A DNA stretch of 64,000 bases from Acanthochromis polyacanthus (taxonomy: Eukaryota > Chordata > Actinopteri > Pomacentridae). The stretch's first letter is position 1, and each line of letters begins with the position of its first letter. The notes beneath the pieces were generated by a model. It ran no database searches, was not told the DNA's origin, and worked only from the letters and a program-made list of their open reading frames with translations. Position numbers and translations under genes: made by a program. The stretch lies in assembly GCF_021347895.1 (NCBI RefSeq), contig NC_067135.1, forward strand, positions 984,657 to 1,048,656, written 5' to 3'. Shown in pieces: positions 11,111 through 23,364 of this stretch.

Positions 11111-11514
11111 TGGAGGAAGAAAGGGCAGAGGAATTGATCTGATGAAGGTTTGGGCAGCCTCTTCCTCCTCTTTCTTCTTCTTCTTCTTGCCTCCCCTCCC
11201 TCCCCCGTTCATGTGTCACCCTTCTCTCCTCGTTACTATCATCCCTCCATCACCTCCTCTTCATCTTTCCTACATCTTTCTGCTCAGTGTGGCCACTAAC
11301 CAGCTAGCGACGCTAGCAGCTAACCAGCTACCGACGCTAGCAGCTGGTTTAGCTAAATGCTAACGTCAGATACAGTTTCATAATAAAGTTCATAAAACCA
11401 ATGTAATCTAAATTTTGATATAACACATATAAGAAAAGAAATTGCATGAAGCTTAGGTAATGACACCATGGGTGGTTGGTGTCATTTTTGAGTGGATGTG
11501 CAGACAAAAAAAAA

Positions 11515-11775
11515 AAAAATTTGATAGAACATGACAAAAAATGGGTCAAAAACAACCAAAACAAGACAGAAAATGACCAATAATGTTACAAAATGACAAA
11601 AAAAGGACAAAAATTGGCAAGATAAGCCAGAAAATGATCAAAAATGTCGTAAAATGTCAAAAATGGGACAAAAGCAACCAAAACATTTGAAAATGACAAA
11701 AAGGACAAAGACAACAAAAAACAAGACAGAAAATGACCAAAAAATGGGACGAAAGTAACCAAAAGCACATTATAA
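11515..11775. repeat. Degenerate AAAATGACAAAAA tandem repeat
   Basis: AAAATGACCAAAAATG and GACAAAAACAACC motifs repeat imperfectly; this is the complementary orientation of the TTTGTGTC / GGTCATTTT family seen elsewhere in the window. Confidence 0.6.
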
Positions 11776-12247
11776 AACCAGAAACACACAAAACACAACA
11801 ACTTCCTGTGAAGAAACACAGGAAGTCCTCAGTTTACAACGTCCTTGACCTCCAGCGTTTCATCGTTACATCAGAACTGCTTACATGTAACTAGTTGATG
11901 AGTGGAGTGGATGAATACGTCGTCACACGGTGCTATCAGACGGCTTTGTTTCCATTCTCTGGTTGTACTCCACCTTGGATTGTCTACATTCACTAACTTT
12001 TTACCTTCATTATGGCTCCCAGCGTAAGTCAGACTCTTCTGATGCTTGGAAGAAAAGGAAAGCGTCTCCATGGAAGTGAGATTAGACAGAATAAAACACT
12101 GGGAACAGAAACACCGACCAACATGGGTCAGGATGTAAAAACAGGTCAACATGTTGTAGTGACCCTCTGATGAATGAGTGAGACTTTATCTGGTTCTCTG
12201 GTCGTTTATTAAACCTTCACACAGGATACTGTGGACCGTAGCCAACG
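11776..12247. other. Intronic stretch, no gene seen
   Basis: Ordinary complexity between two repeat blocks. No exon or RNA recognised. Confidence 0.4.
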
Positions 12248-13681
12248 CCAGAATAACTAGAAAAACCCCATAACTTAGCTCCAGAATAACTAGAAAAACC
12301 CCATAACTTAGCTCCAGAAGAACTAGAAAAACCCCATAACTTAGCTCCAGAATAAGTAGAAAAACCCCATAACTTAGCTCCAGAAGAACTAGAAAAACCC
12401 CATAACTTAGCTCCAGAATAAGTAGAAAACCCCATAATTTAGCTCCAGAATAAGTAGAAAAACCCCATAACTTAGCTCCAGAAGAACTAGAAAAACCCCA
12501 TAACTTAGCTCCAGAATAAGTAGAAAACCCCATAACTTAGCTCCAGAATAAGTAGAAAAACCCCATAACTTAGCTCCAGAAGAACTAGAAAAACCCCATA
12601 ACTTAGCTCCAGAATAACTAGAAAAACCCCATAACTTAGCTCCAGAAGAACTAGAAAAACCCCATAACTTAGCTCCAGAATAACTAGAAAAACCCCATAA
12701 CTTAGTTCCAGAAGAACCAGAAAAACCCCATAACTTAGCTCCAGAAGAACCAGAAAAACCCCATAACTTAGCTCCAGAATAAGTAGAAAAACCCCATAAC
12801 TTAGCTCCAGAAGAACCAGAAAAACCCCATAACTTAGCTCCAGAAGAACCAGAAAAACCCCATAACTTAGCTTCAGAATAAGTAGAAAAACCCCATAACT
12901 TAGCTCCAGAATAAGTAGAAAAACCCCATAACTTAGCTCCAGAATAAGTAGAAAAACCCCATAACTTAGCTCCAGAAGAACTCGAAAAACCCCATAACTT
13001 AGCTCCAGAAGAACCAGAAAAACCCCATAACTTAGCTCCAGAAGAACCAGAAAAACCCCATAACTTAGCTCCAGAAGAACCAGAAAAACCCCATAACTTA
13101 GCTCCAGAATAAGTAGAAAAACCCCATAACTTAGCTCCAGAATAAGTAGAAAAACCCCATAACTTAGCTCCAGAAGAACCAGAAAAACCCCATAACTTAG
13201 CTCCAGAAGAACTAGAAAACCCCATAACTTAGCTCCAGAAGAACCAGAAAAACCCCATAACTTAGCTCCAGAAGAACCAGAAAAACCCCATAACTTAGCT
13301 CCAGAAGAACCAGAAAAACCCCATAACTTAGCTCCAGAAGAACCAGAAAAACCCCATAACTTAGCTCCAGAATAAGTAGAAAAACCCCATAACTTAGCTC
13401 CAGAAGAACCAGAAAAACCCCATAACTTAGCTCCAGAAGAACCAGAAAAACCCCATAACTTAGCTCCAGAATAAGTAGAAAAACCCCATAACTTAGCTCC
13501 AGAATAAGTAGAAAAACCCCATAACTTAGCTCCAGAAGAACCAGAAAAACCCCATAACTTAGCTCCAGAAGAACTAGAAAACCCCATAACTTAGCTCCAG
13601 AAGAACCAGAAAAACCCATAACTTAGCTCCAGAAGAACCAGAAAACCCCATAACTTAGCTCCAGAATAAGTAGAAAAACCT
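12248..13681. repeat. 33-bp minisatellite, about 43 copies
   Basis: Tandem unit containing CCCCATAACTTAGCTCCAGA followed by one of four short variants (ATAAGTAG, AGAACTAG, AGAACCAG, ATAACTAG) and AAAAA. The period is 33 bp, a multiple of three, so the minus strand stays open for hundreds of codons as an 11-residue repeat around SGAKLWGFS. Units shortened by one or two bases (near 12428, 12525, 13217, 13579, 13616) switch the frame, which argues against selection for a protein. Confidence 0.95.
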
Positions 13682-13689
13682 TCAGCTGA

Positions 13690-13930
13690 GTCATTTTGGA
13701 CTAATTTGGTCAAGGAAAATTTTTTTAATAGTTTTGGACAAATTTTTAGTCATTATAGAGATATTTTTTGTCATTTTACACAAGAACTGAATGTTGTGGA
13801 CAAATTTGGGGTAGTTTTTGTCAGGTTTGACAAATTTGAGTAATTTTGGCCAAATGTAGACCAAAGTTTAGTCCGCTTGGACAGGTTTTGAGTCATTTTG
13901 AACAGATCTTGAGTCACTCTGGAGAAGATT
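13690..13930. repeat. GTCATTTTGGACAAA degenerate repeat block 1
   Basis: Successive imperfect units of about 20 bp (GAGTCATTTTGGACAAATTT). This is the first of many blocks of the same family in the window. Confidence 0.65.
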
Positions 13931-13934
13931 TAGT

Positions 13935-14070
13935 CTTTTTAGGCAGTGCATTCTGGGTAAACTTTAAGGTTCATATCAGCATGTGTGATAGGTGGTTGGT
14001 CAGAACAAGTTCTAGACAATGAAAGGAGCATTTTTTGATACCAGGATCATCTGATAGACTTGTTGAATGA
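13935..14070. repeat. Unclassified dispersed repeat, copy 1
   Basis: Shares GCAGTGCATTCTGGGTAAAC, ATATCAGCATGTGTGAT, AACAAGTTCTAGACAATGAA and CAGGATCATCTGATAGAC in order with 54375-54590 and 55465-55590. Its right part diverges from the other two after the last motif. Confidence 0.75.
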
Positions 14071-14454
<384 letters not shown>

Positions 14455-14739
14455 GTTTGCCCACATGCCGAGGAAGTAAGGTAATGACGCTGAAAGCCAT
14501 CGCACACACACACTCACCACGTTAGCCCATCGACCTGTACAAGTTGTCTCGTCAGCGGTTGTGCGTCGCCCTGCGAGTGTGTGTCGCTGTGTGTGTGTGT
14601 GTGTGTCGCTGTGTGTGTGTGTGTGTGTCGCTGTGTGTGTGTGTGTGTGTGTGCACTGTTTAATATTTAATAGGCACTGGTTAAAAATGCACGAGTGTTT
14701 TTGTCTCTGGTCCCGTCGCACACCTGTTCCTCTGGAGGC

Positions 14740-14955
14740 AGAAAGAGATAGAGAGAGGAAAGAGTGATAGATGGATGGATAGAGTGGAGGGAGAAAGGAA
14801 AAGACAACTGATAGAGATGCAGAAGAGATAGAGATAAAACTGGACTGATTAGAGATGTGACAGATTAAAGCAAAAAAGAAGATAAACACTGAATGTATGT
14901 ATGAGATAAAGACGGACTGACAGAAGATGTACAGAAATAGATAGATGGATAGAGG

Positions 14956-15022
<67 letters not shown>

Positions 15023-17030
15023 TATATGAGAGAAAGAGATGGAAAACTAGATAAAGGTTGTACAGAAAAATATCAAATACATGGAGATACAGAGATAGAC
15101 GTAAAGATGGGAAGATTTTTGGGGATAGAGGATGAATACAGAGAGAGAGCTAGAGGATGTATGGGGATAGCAGAGAAATGGAGATGAAGAGAGAGATTTA
15201 GATGAATAGTTATTGATGGAGAGATAGAGGACGTGTAGTGATGATGATGAAAAGACATAGGGCATATAGAGACGTATGCAGAGATAGAATATGTATAAAG
15301 ATAGAGATAATAGTGAGAGAGAGGAAGGATGTATAGAGATAGAAATGAATAGAAGATGTGTAAAGATAGATGACATAGAGAAATGATGTACAGAGATAGT
15401 GATGTATAAACAAAGATGGGGAGATCATTGGAGGATGTATAGAGATGTGAGATAGAAGATATTCAAAGATAGATATGTTTGGAGATAGATGGAGGATGTA
15501 TAGAAATGGAGAGATGGAGGATGTACAGCTCCCCTTTCTCCACCAGTCAACTCTGCATCGCCTTCACTATACTGTTATGCTAACTTACATACTGTTTGAA
15601 TTTTACTGCTAGCTATATATGGAGTATGTTTAATGTCAGAGCCGTACATCATCAGAGTAAACTATGAGTCAGTTTTCAATGTTAGCTTATACTTTGTCTG
15701 TGTCACATATCCTGTCATACATGTATCCAAATGTGTGTTGTGTTTTCCTTGCTTTCCCACCCCTCCCTCTTCTCCCATCCCTCCCCCTTGCCCTCCTCTG
15801 TCCCTCTCAACCCCCCCGGCCAGCAGGCAGATGGGTCCCCCCTATATAGAGCCGGGTTCTGCTCGAGGTTTCTTCCCTGTTAAAAGGGTGTTTTCCTGCC
15901 ACTGTCTCCTTTGGGCTGCTCTGGGGGTCAGGCATATGGGTTCTGTAAAGCGTCTTGAGACGATTTGACTGTAATTGACGCTATATAAATAAAATTGAAT
16001 TGAATTGAATGTGTAGAGATAGAGAGATTCATTGATAGATATTGACGGAGAGATAGAGGTTGTGTTGTGATAGATGAAAAGTTATGGGATGTATAGAGAT
16101 AGATGGATAAAATAGGATGTAGAAAAATAGAGATATGGTTAGAGAAAGAAAGGATGTATATCGATGGAGTGACATAGAGGATGTGCAGAGATAGATGACA
16201 TATAGAGAGATGGTGTACAGATATAGAGATATTGATGTATCAATATAGATAGGGAGATTTTTGGAGAATATAGAGATGGAAAGAAAGAGGATGTATAAAG
16301 ATGGAGATATAGCTAGAGATAGATAGATGAAGGATGTATAGAAATGGAAAGACAGAGATGGATGGAGAATGTGTAGAGGTCGACAATATATAGAATAGAG
16401 AGACATAGAGGATGTAAAAAGAGAGATATGGTAAGAGAGAGAGATATAGATGAAAAATTTATAGAAATGGAGAAATAGATGATATTTAGAGATGAAGTGA
16501 TGGATGAGATAGATTAAGAGAGATGGAGGATGTATAGCTAGAACAGTTGAATTTCTGGTAGATGATAGATATCAATAGAAATAGATAGACAGAATGTGTA
16601 CTGATGGAGAGAATGAATAGAGATATAAGGATGGATAGAGGATGTATAGATGGAAAGACGATGGATAAATGGATGAATGTTTACATAAAGATACAAGAGA
16701 TAGAAAGATAAAGATGGATAAATAGAGGATGCATAGATGGAAAGATGGAGGAACATGATGGTCGGATGATGGAGATAAAAACCAACAGATGGACTGAAAG
16801 AAAAGAGATGGAAGGTGGACAGCTGGATGAGCAGATAAAAGGATGGATGGACTGATGATAGATAGATGGATGAAGAGGTGATCTAAAGGTAGATGATGGA
16901 GGATGAGCTGATAGAAAGATGGATGGATTGAGTTACAGCTTGAAAGACAGGAAGTGGAGGGATGAATAGTAACTAAGCAGTAATAGATAAATGGAGGGGA
17001 AGGAGAAAAGAGAGAAAGAGGTGTCATCAG
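14740..17030. repeat. Purine-rich AGATAGA/GGATGTATAGAG degenerate repeat tract
   Basis: About 1.8 kb (excluding the LINE insertion at 15531-16010) in which the plus strand is nearly free of C and made of AGAGATAGAT, GGATGTATAGAGAT and similar words. An (AT)n run lies at 14958-15027. GATA hexamers are very frequent. Complementary frames read as Ser/Ile/Leu/His strings and have no domain. Confidence 0.8.
15531..16010 (+). mobile_element. LINE 3' end (L2/CR1/Rex1-type), 5'-truncated
   Basis: Contains GAGCCGGGTTCTGCTCGAGG, TTTCTTCCCTGTTAAAAGGG, TAAAGCGTCTTGAGACGATT and the tail GACGCTATATAAATAAAATT followed by (GAATT)n, the standard 3' end of an abundant teleost LINE group. It splits the GATA-like purine tract cleanly. 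No reverse transcriptase domain remains. A clear target-site duplication was not found. Confidence 0.8.
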
Positions 17031-17039
17031 TTAATCAAT

Positions 17040-17640
17040 AGCGTTTCCCTCTTTCCCTCCACTCTGTGTTTTAAGGCGGTATTTTTTCCTCCTTTATTAT
17101 TTTCGCTCTACTTCCCTGATCAATCAATACTTATTATTACTCACCTCTCTCTCCTTTCTGACTCTGTCTTTCTTCATTTTCCACCCCTTCACCTCTCAGC
17201 TCTGTCTTTCTCTGCCACCACGTCCAGAGAAAGACAGAGCTGAGAGGAAAAAAGAAAAAACGAGGAAGGCTAGAAGACCGAAACACAATGAAGTCATTCA
17301 TCTGTCCAATCAGAGAGGCGGAAGGCCGGAGCAGAGCAAGCATCCATCTCTCCTCCGTGATTATGATGCCGTGTGCCGCCACATACATCCCATCTCTCCG
17401 GTGTCTCTTTAAAAAGAATAGATTGTTATTCCACCGCAAACAAAGACTGAAGACACAGCCGGAGAAAGAGGATAGAGGACGGAGACACAATTTATGACGG
17501 CTCACAGGAGAAATGTGTAAATGTCCGATCAGGATGGAAAAGAGAGGCTGATCAATAAGGACATGATGTGACCTCAAGCTGGGGGAGGACAGGAGTGAAA
17601 GGGAAGACTAAAGGGATTATAGATGGAGCAGATGATTGGA
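17040..17640. promoter_or_regulatory. Candidate conserved noncoding element
   Basis: After a purine/pyrimidine-rich border, 17280-17480 is balanced, non-repetitive and rich in factor-like words (CCAATCAGA, AATAGATTGTTATTCC, ACCGCAAACAAAG). Dach loci are known for deeply conserved intronic enhancers. Assignment here is inference only. Confidence 0.25.
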
Positions 17641-17679
17641 AAAGAGAGGAGATGGTGGTGGAAATGTGTGGAAAAAATC

Positions 17680-18280
17680 AACAAAACAACAGAATTTATC
17701 AGTTAGAAACGGTAAAAAAAAAAACAGAATAAAATGGTGAAATATTCAGCTTCAAACCACAAGTTAAGGAACAAACCTTCAGCCCACAGTCCAACACATC
17801 AACAGTTATTAAATAAACGCCTAAAAAGATGTTCAAAAATGATATATAAGCACGTCTCCTTCAAAATAAAAGCCTCCAAAGGTATTTTTCAGTTCTCTGA
17901 CAGCAGTAATGTACTTTAAAGATTTTTTAAACCATTTTTCTGCCCGTACAACGTCAAAAATGCTCAAAATATTACAAAGCCAAAGGTGAAATCTTTACAA
18001 GTTTAGTCATGTTAAAACAAAAACTAGTCCTGGAGGCAGGTTTGAAAGACATAATTTCACTATTTTCTATTTCTGTCAGTCAGAAACTGTAAAAAAACAG
18101 AATAAAATGTTCATAAATGCAGCCCACAGTTCAACACCACAGCTTTGATGCCTTTTAGATCAGCAGCTACCAAATAAACGCCGAAAAAGATTTTCTAAAA
18201 TTATATGGAAGCACATCTCCTTCACAATAAAAGCCTCCAGAAGTTTTTCTCAGTTCTCTGACAGCAGTAATGTTCATCAT
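17680..18280. repeat. Two direct copies of a ~200-bp AT-rich repeat
   Basis: Copy A at about 17690-17915 and copy B at about 18075-18275 share AAAAACAGAATAAAATG, AGCCCACAGT, AAATAAACGCC, CTCCTTC, AATAAAAGCCTCCA and CAGTTCTCTGACAGCAGTAA in order. A third fragment (CCTTCAAAATAAAAGCCTCT) sits at 22488-22510, so this is a dispersed family. Confidence 0.75.
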
Positions 18281-18319
18281 GCCAACCAAAATAAGACAAC
18301 TCAAGATTTTATAGTAACA

Positions 18320-18530
18320 TTGCAAGCTTCAAGTCATTTTGGACAAACTTTGAATATTTTTGGACAGGTTAAGGTGTTTTGAACAATGTTTAAGTCAGTT
18401 TTGGCCAAATTTGAGGAAGTTTTAAGTCATTTTAGACAACTGTTGAGTATTTGTGGACAGATTTTTAATATTTTGGATGACCTTTGAGTCATTTTATGCT
18501 AGATTTGAGTCATTCTGGACAAGTATAGAG
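18320..18530. repeat. GTCATTTTGGACAAA degenerate repeat block 2
   Basis: Same family as block 1: TTTTGGACAAACTTTGAATA, GAGTCATTTT and similar, about 20-bp spacing. Confidence 0.65.
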
Positions 18531-18774
18531 AAACTAAAGATGTTAACACTGAGTTTTTTTACTTCCTGTGTCTCAGTTTAGACTAAAACAATGACATCAG
18601 CGTGGGACTGTGAGCTATTGATTATTGATTGATGATAAAGAAGGATTACTGGTTAATTATTCTACATTTGCATCTGTGATTGGTCATTTTCTGCATTAAA
18701 GGACACAGATAGGAGGAGGAACATGTTTGTGTTTTATGAAGCTGAGGAGGAACCTTTGAGCTTCTAGGGGACGG

Positions 18775-19096
<322 letters not shown>

Positions 19097-19194
19097 CAGT
19101 TTATCAAAGGCTGATGGATCAATACCAGGTCAACACGCTTTAGCTCAGATGTTTCACCTCCTCCTGCTTTCATCTCCGTCACGTCTCCTCCTGG

Positions 19195-19555
19195 TTTCTC
19201 TTTTCATCTCCTCCTGGTTCCTCCTTTCATCTCCCCCTGGTTCCTCCTGGTCCCTCCTGGTCCCTCCTGGTCCCTCCTGGTCCCTCCTGGTTCCTCCTGG
19301 TCCCTCCTGGTTCCTCCTGGTTCCTCCTTTCATCTCCTCCTGGTCCCTCCTGGTCCCTCCTGGTTCCTCCTGGTTCCTCCTGGTTCCTCCTGGTTCCTCC
19401 TTTCATCTCCTCCTGGTCCCTCCTGGTTCCTCCTGGTCCCTCCTGGTTCCTCCTGGTTCCTCCTTTCATCTCCTCCTGGTCCCTCCTGGTTCCTCCTGGT
19501 CCCTCCTGGTTCCTCCTTTCATCTCCTCCTGGTTCCTCCTGGTCTCTCCTTTCAT
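19195..19555. repeat. TCCTCCTGGT 10-bp minisatellite with longer period
   Basis: Units TCC(T/C)CCTGGT alternate between TTCC and TCCC forms, and a TTTCATCTCC spacer recurs, producing a higher-order block of about 60-90 bp. Both strands stay open as Ser/Leu/Pro/Gly-rich false frames. Confidence 0.9.
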
Positions 19556-19559
19556 CTTC

Positions 19560-19795
19560 ATTTTTGAACACTTTCTTGGTCATTTTTCAGTAACTTTTGT
19601 GCATATTTGTCCTTTTTGGAAAAGTTAGTCATTTTGGACACATCTTCTTTGCTCTTCAGTCATGTTTGTGTCATTTAGGGTGAGTCACTTTAAACATGAA
19701 TATCTCCATGTTTCCAGACTTTTCCTCTCTCCTCTGCTCATCATCAGTAGATGTTTCTCCATGCTGGATGGATCTCCAACTACTGGCTTTTTTCA
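19560..19795. repeat. GTCATTTTGGACA block 3 plus dispersed unit
   Basis: GTCATTTTTCAG and GTCATTTTGGACACAT units, then TTTCTCCATGCTGGATGGAT within a ~75-bp stretch (19720-19790) whose reverse complement occurs at about 48645-48725, also next to GTCATTTTGGACA-type units. Confidence 0.65.
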
Positions 19796-19979
19796 TTTCC
19801 GTTCTTGTCTGAATCGTCTCTGATCGGTTTCTAGGATCTGTGGACGTTTCTCTTTGTGTGTTCGGAGGTCAAACGTGTCGCATGAAAACGCTGGTTTCTA
19901 TTTTCAGGTTGGATCAGAGGGAGGTTAAAGAATGAATGTAGGTCAATGGAGGAATGGATAGAGTGTGAGGTTGTGTGAT

Positions 19980-20300
19980 TGTACAGTTGTGTTTTTGTGT
20001 TACTGTGTGTGAGCTGCTCTTTGTCGTGGCTCGGTGCTGCTGCAGAGTGGACGCTGACGAGGATTAATGCCCAACATATGGCGACCCTACGGGACTCTGC
20101 AGAACAAAGAAGGAATATCATGTGTCCTCTGCACACGCTTCAACACACACCTGCTACTGGAACATGCGTGTGCGGTACCAGGGTTTCTGTGTGGAGCTGG
20201 AGGAGGACGAGGAGGTGAAGCAGAGTTCAGGGGGAAAGTGAAGGTTCATGCTTTCTTCTTCTCACATCCAGATCGAACAGTTTCCTCTTTTAGCACTCTG
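19980..20300. promoter_or_regulatory. Candidate conserved noncoding element
   Basis: Balanced, non-repetitive sequence containing GGATTAATGCCCAACATA; the 13-mer TTAATGCCCAACA recurs at about 55034 in another non-repetitive stretch. No splice-flanked reading frame is recognised. Confidence 0.25.
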
Positions 20301-20326
20301 GATGTTACTTCACACGTCCTGGAAGA

Positions 20327-20930
20327 CGGACGGATGGATGGATGGATGGATGAATGGACGGATGGATGGATGAATGGACGGATGGACAAATAGATGGATG
20401 GACGGACGGACGGATGGATGGATGGATGAATGGACAGATGGACGAATAGATGGACGGATGGACGGATGGATGAAGGATGGATGGATGGATAGACGGATGG
20501 ATGGACGGACGGACGGACGGAGGGATGGATGAAGGATGAATGGATGGATGGATGGACGGATGGAGGAATAGATGATGGATAGATGGACGGACGGACGGGC
20601 GGATGGATGGACGGACGGATGGATGGACGGACGGATGGATGGATGAATGGACAGATGGACGAATAGATGGATGGACGGACGGATGGATGAAGGATGGATG
20701 GATGGATAGACGGATGGATGGACGGACGGACGGAGGGATGGATGAAGGATGGATGGATGGATGGATGGATGGATGGACGGATGGAGGAATAGATGATGGA
20801 TAGATGGACGGACAGACGGATGGATGGACGGGCGGATGGACGGACAGACGGATGGATGGACGGACGGATGGATGGATGAATGAAGGATGGATGGATGGAT
20901 GGATGGGCGAATGGATGATGGACGGACGGA
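20327..20930. repeat. (GGAT/GGAC)n tetranucleotide array
   Basis: About 600 bp of GGATGGAC, GGACGGAC and GGATGAAT words. Longer repeats of about 260-280 bp are visible (GATGAAGGATGGATGGATGG at 20470 and again near 20690 and 20745). The reverse strand reads as PSIHPSIH strings without coding meaning. Confidence 0.95.
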
Positions 20931-21430
20931 CGTCCTCCTCCGCTGCATCTGCCTCCTCCTCCCAGATCATAATAGTACGGCCTACTGATGAGGATTTATT
21001 AAGGCTGATTCCAATATTTGACAGAAAACATTCTGATAACTGATTAATCAGCTGATTAATTTAAAAAAAGTCTATAATAGATAAAATAACTTATTTTTTG
21101 GTCCCTTAAAGCTACAACATCAAAGATATGAATTCTAGGCAGAGCATTTGACTGTTTTAATTCTTGTTCATTCAGTATTTGATTAACTTTACAACAGAGA
21201 GGAATTTTCAAAAACATGCAACAAAGCATTAAATCTCTAGGAAATTATAGAACTTTAAAAAGAGTCAATCTGTAAATGAGTTATGACATCCATCTGTTCT
21301 GGTACTTCTTTAGCTTCTGTAGATTATATATATATATAGAGGCCATGTTCTAGGATCTTCTGACAGTCAAACAGTCTGAATTGTTCATCATTTTACTGAA
21401 TAAGCATCCTCCTCCTTAATGATCCTCAGC
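20931..21430. other. Intronic stretch, no gene seen
   Basis: AT-rich with no recognised repeat apart from a short (TA)n near 21327. Confidence 0.35.
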
Positions 21431-21431
21431 A

Positions 21432-21650
21432 GTTACCTGTTACCTGTCCAGGTGAACCTGTGGTAGACTGTTACCTGTCCAGGTGAACCTGTGACAGACT
21501 GTTACCTGTCCATGTGAACCTGTGACAGACTGTTACCTGTCCATGTGAACCTGTGACAGACTGTTACCTGTCCAGGTGAACCTTCACCCTCAGTCAGCTG
21601 GGACAGACTCCAGCCCAGGTGGTGTATAGACGATGGACAAATTGTTAACT
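21432..21650. repeat. 31-bp minisatellite on the edge of a teleost dispersed repeat
   Basis: Four to five copies of GTTACCTGTCCAGGTGAACC plus TGTGACAGACT. The last copy runs into CAGTCAGCTGGGACAGACTC and GTATAGACGATGGA, matching a common fish repeat, so the tandem unit seems to be a piece of that repeat copied in place. Confidence 0.75.
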
Positions 21651-22042
21651 TACCTGTTGGCTCCGCCCACTCCTGTACTGTTCCCTGGTAGCTCCTGTAG
21701 TTACTGAGCAGTGAGGACTGAAGCATTTACTGTTTGATCAGAGATTAAAATGTATCAGCAAAACTCCCACTGATGATGATGATTTTGAAAAGGGCTCTGA
21801 TTGGCTGATTTAATCGGCCAGACGATAAATCCGACCTCCTGGTTCAGGTCTATTTCCTGTTTCTTTCTTTCTGGTACAGGTTTATTTCCTGTATTTTCTG
21901 GTACAGGTTTATTTCTATCCAGTAGCCCTCTCCTCCTCCTCCTCCTCCTCCTCTTCGTCTCTCTGTAGGTGTAAATGACTTTGGACGGCCATCTGTTACT
22001 GAGCCTCCCTGCAGAGAGTTGGCCTGCATGACAAACCTGCTT

Positions 22043-22044
<2 letters not shown>

Positions 22045-22123
<79 letters not shown>
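22045..22123. repeat. (TG)n microsatellite
   Basis: About 79 bp of uninterrupted TG, flanked by non-repetitive sequence on both sides. Confidence 0.98.
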
Positions 22124-22125
<2 letters not shown>

Positions 22126-22210
22126 TTTCTGCTACTGTACTCTGTTTGTTCATGCCTACGTGCACATGCATAATACAGCAGCGAGCATGTGCTGGGGTTC
22201 TGCTGCATGT

Positions 22211-22444
22211 AGAACATGTTCTGTTAACGTGTTGACGGAACATGTTCTGTTAACGTGTTGACGGAACATGTTCCGTTAACGTGTTGACGGAACATGTTCC
22301 GTTAACGTGTTTACGGAACATGTTCCGTTAACGTGTTGACGGAACATGTTCCGTTAACGTGTTGACGGAACATGTTCCGTTAACGTGTTGACGGAACATG
22401 TTCCGTTAACGTGTTGACGGAACATGTTCCGTTAACGTGTTTAC
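22211..22444. repeat. 26-bp tandem array carrying nine GAACATGTTC palindromes
   Basis: Nine units at exactly 26-bp spacing, starting at 22212, 22238, 22264, 22290, 22316, 22342, 22368, 22394 and 22420. Every unit has the palindrome GAACATGTTC (seven extend to GGAACATGTTCC) and the palindrome GTTAAC. GAACATGTTC fits the p53-family half-site RRRCWWGYYY. The gap between half-sites is 16 bp, longer than the usual 0-13. Confidence 0.95.
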
Positions 22445-22445
22445 A

Positions 22446-23340
22446 GGTTACAGTTTCTTCTTCCTGCCTGTAAATCTGATTCATAGTCCCTTCAAAATAA
22501 AAGCCTCTGTGAAGGATTTTCAGGCTCTCTCGGGTCGTTATTCGTTCCAAAGGATGATATATTTCCGTTCATTGAGGCAGATTTTCTGCTCTGAGCTTCT
22601 GAGAGCAGCACAAAGAGTCGATAATCTCCTGATTCTGACGTGATGAGACCAGAGGATGGAATTAACTTCATTTCTCCCAAAGCAGAGCTATTTCAGCTTT
22701 AAACACATACAGGAGGATAAACGTGCACGAAAAGGCTCAGAATCAGGCATGAATATAGAAAACATACACCTACCTTTTTACATGTTGTACTTAAATATGA
22801 TCTTATTACAAATAAATAAAACGGACTTAAAATGATCATTTCTTCTCATTGCTTATTTTTTTTTGCATTAATGGTGTGAAGAGCATAGTTTTAGCTTCTT
22901 TTGTCGGGTTTATTCTGTGTCTTTTCCACTTTTTTTATACGTCTTGTGTGCATCTGTCTTTTTCACAGTTTTCTTTTCTTATTGTTTAAAAATGTATTTT
23001 GCTCTATTTTTAGCTTTTTTATTGGATTTGTTTTAAGTTTTTCCATTTTTATTCTTGTCTGCATCATTATTCATTTCTGTAACTTTTTATACATTGTAGT
23101 TGTTTTGTTTTCATTTTTTAGTCATTTTTAATGATATTAAACTGTACAAAGTCTATCAGTGACCCAATCACCTGTAAAATAAAATTAACGTCTACAATAA
23201 ACTGATCAGTTATTAACTATTCAATCAATCATCGACTGTTTTGCTGATCAATTAATCAATTTGAGGCATTTTTGAAGAAAAAACGGTTTAAATTCTGTCC
23301 ACAGCTTCTTAAATGTGAATATTTAACACTTCTATGACAG
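22446..23340. other. Intronic stretch, no gene seen; T-rich
   Basis: Begins with a fragment of the AATAAAAGCCTC repeat (22488-22510). The rest (22850-23130) is T-rich and gives Phe/Leu/Ile-rich false frames. Confidence 0.4.
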
Positions 23341-23364
23341 TAAACTGAAGATCCTGAACATTTT

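Noticed and set aside
12407..13587. Open minus-strand frames up to 360 codons reading GFSSSSGAKLW repeats
   Set aside because: The 33-bp minisatellite period is a multiple of three, so frames stay open by default. Short units shift the frame repeatedly, and no signal peptide, splice sites or homology is visible.
20305..20970. Long [12 protein letters not shown] reading frames
   Set aside because: Translation of a tetranucleotide array; no codon-usage or homology support.
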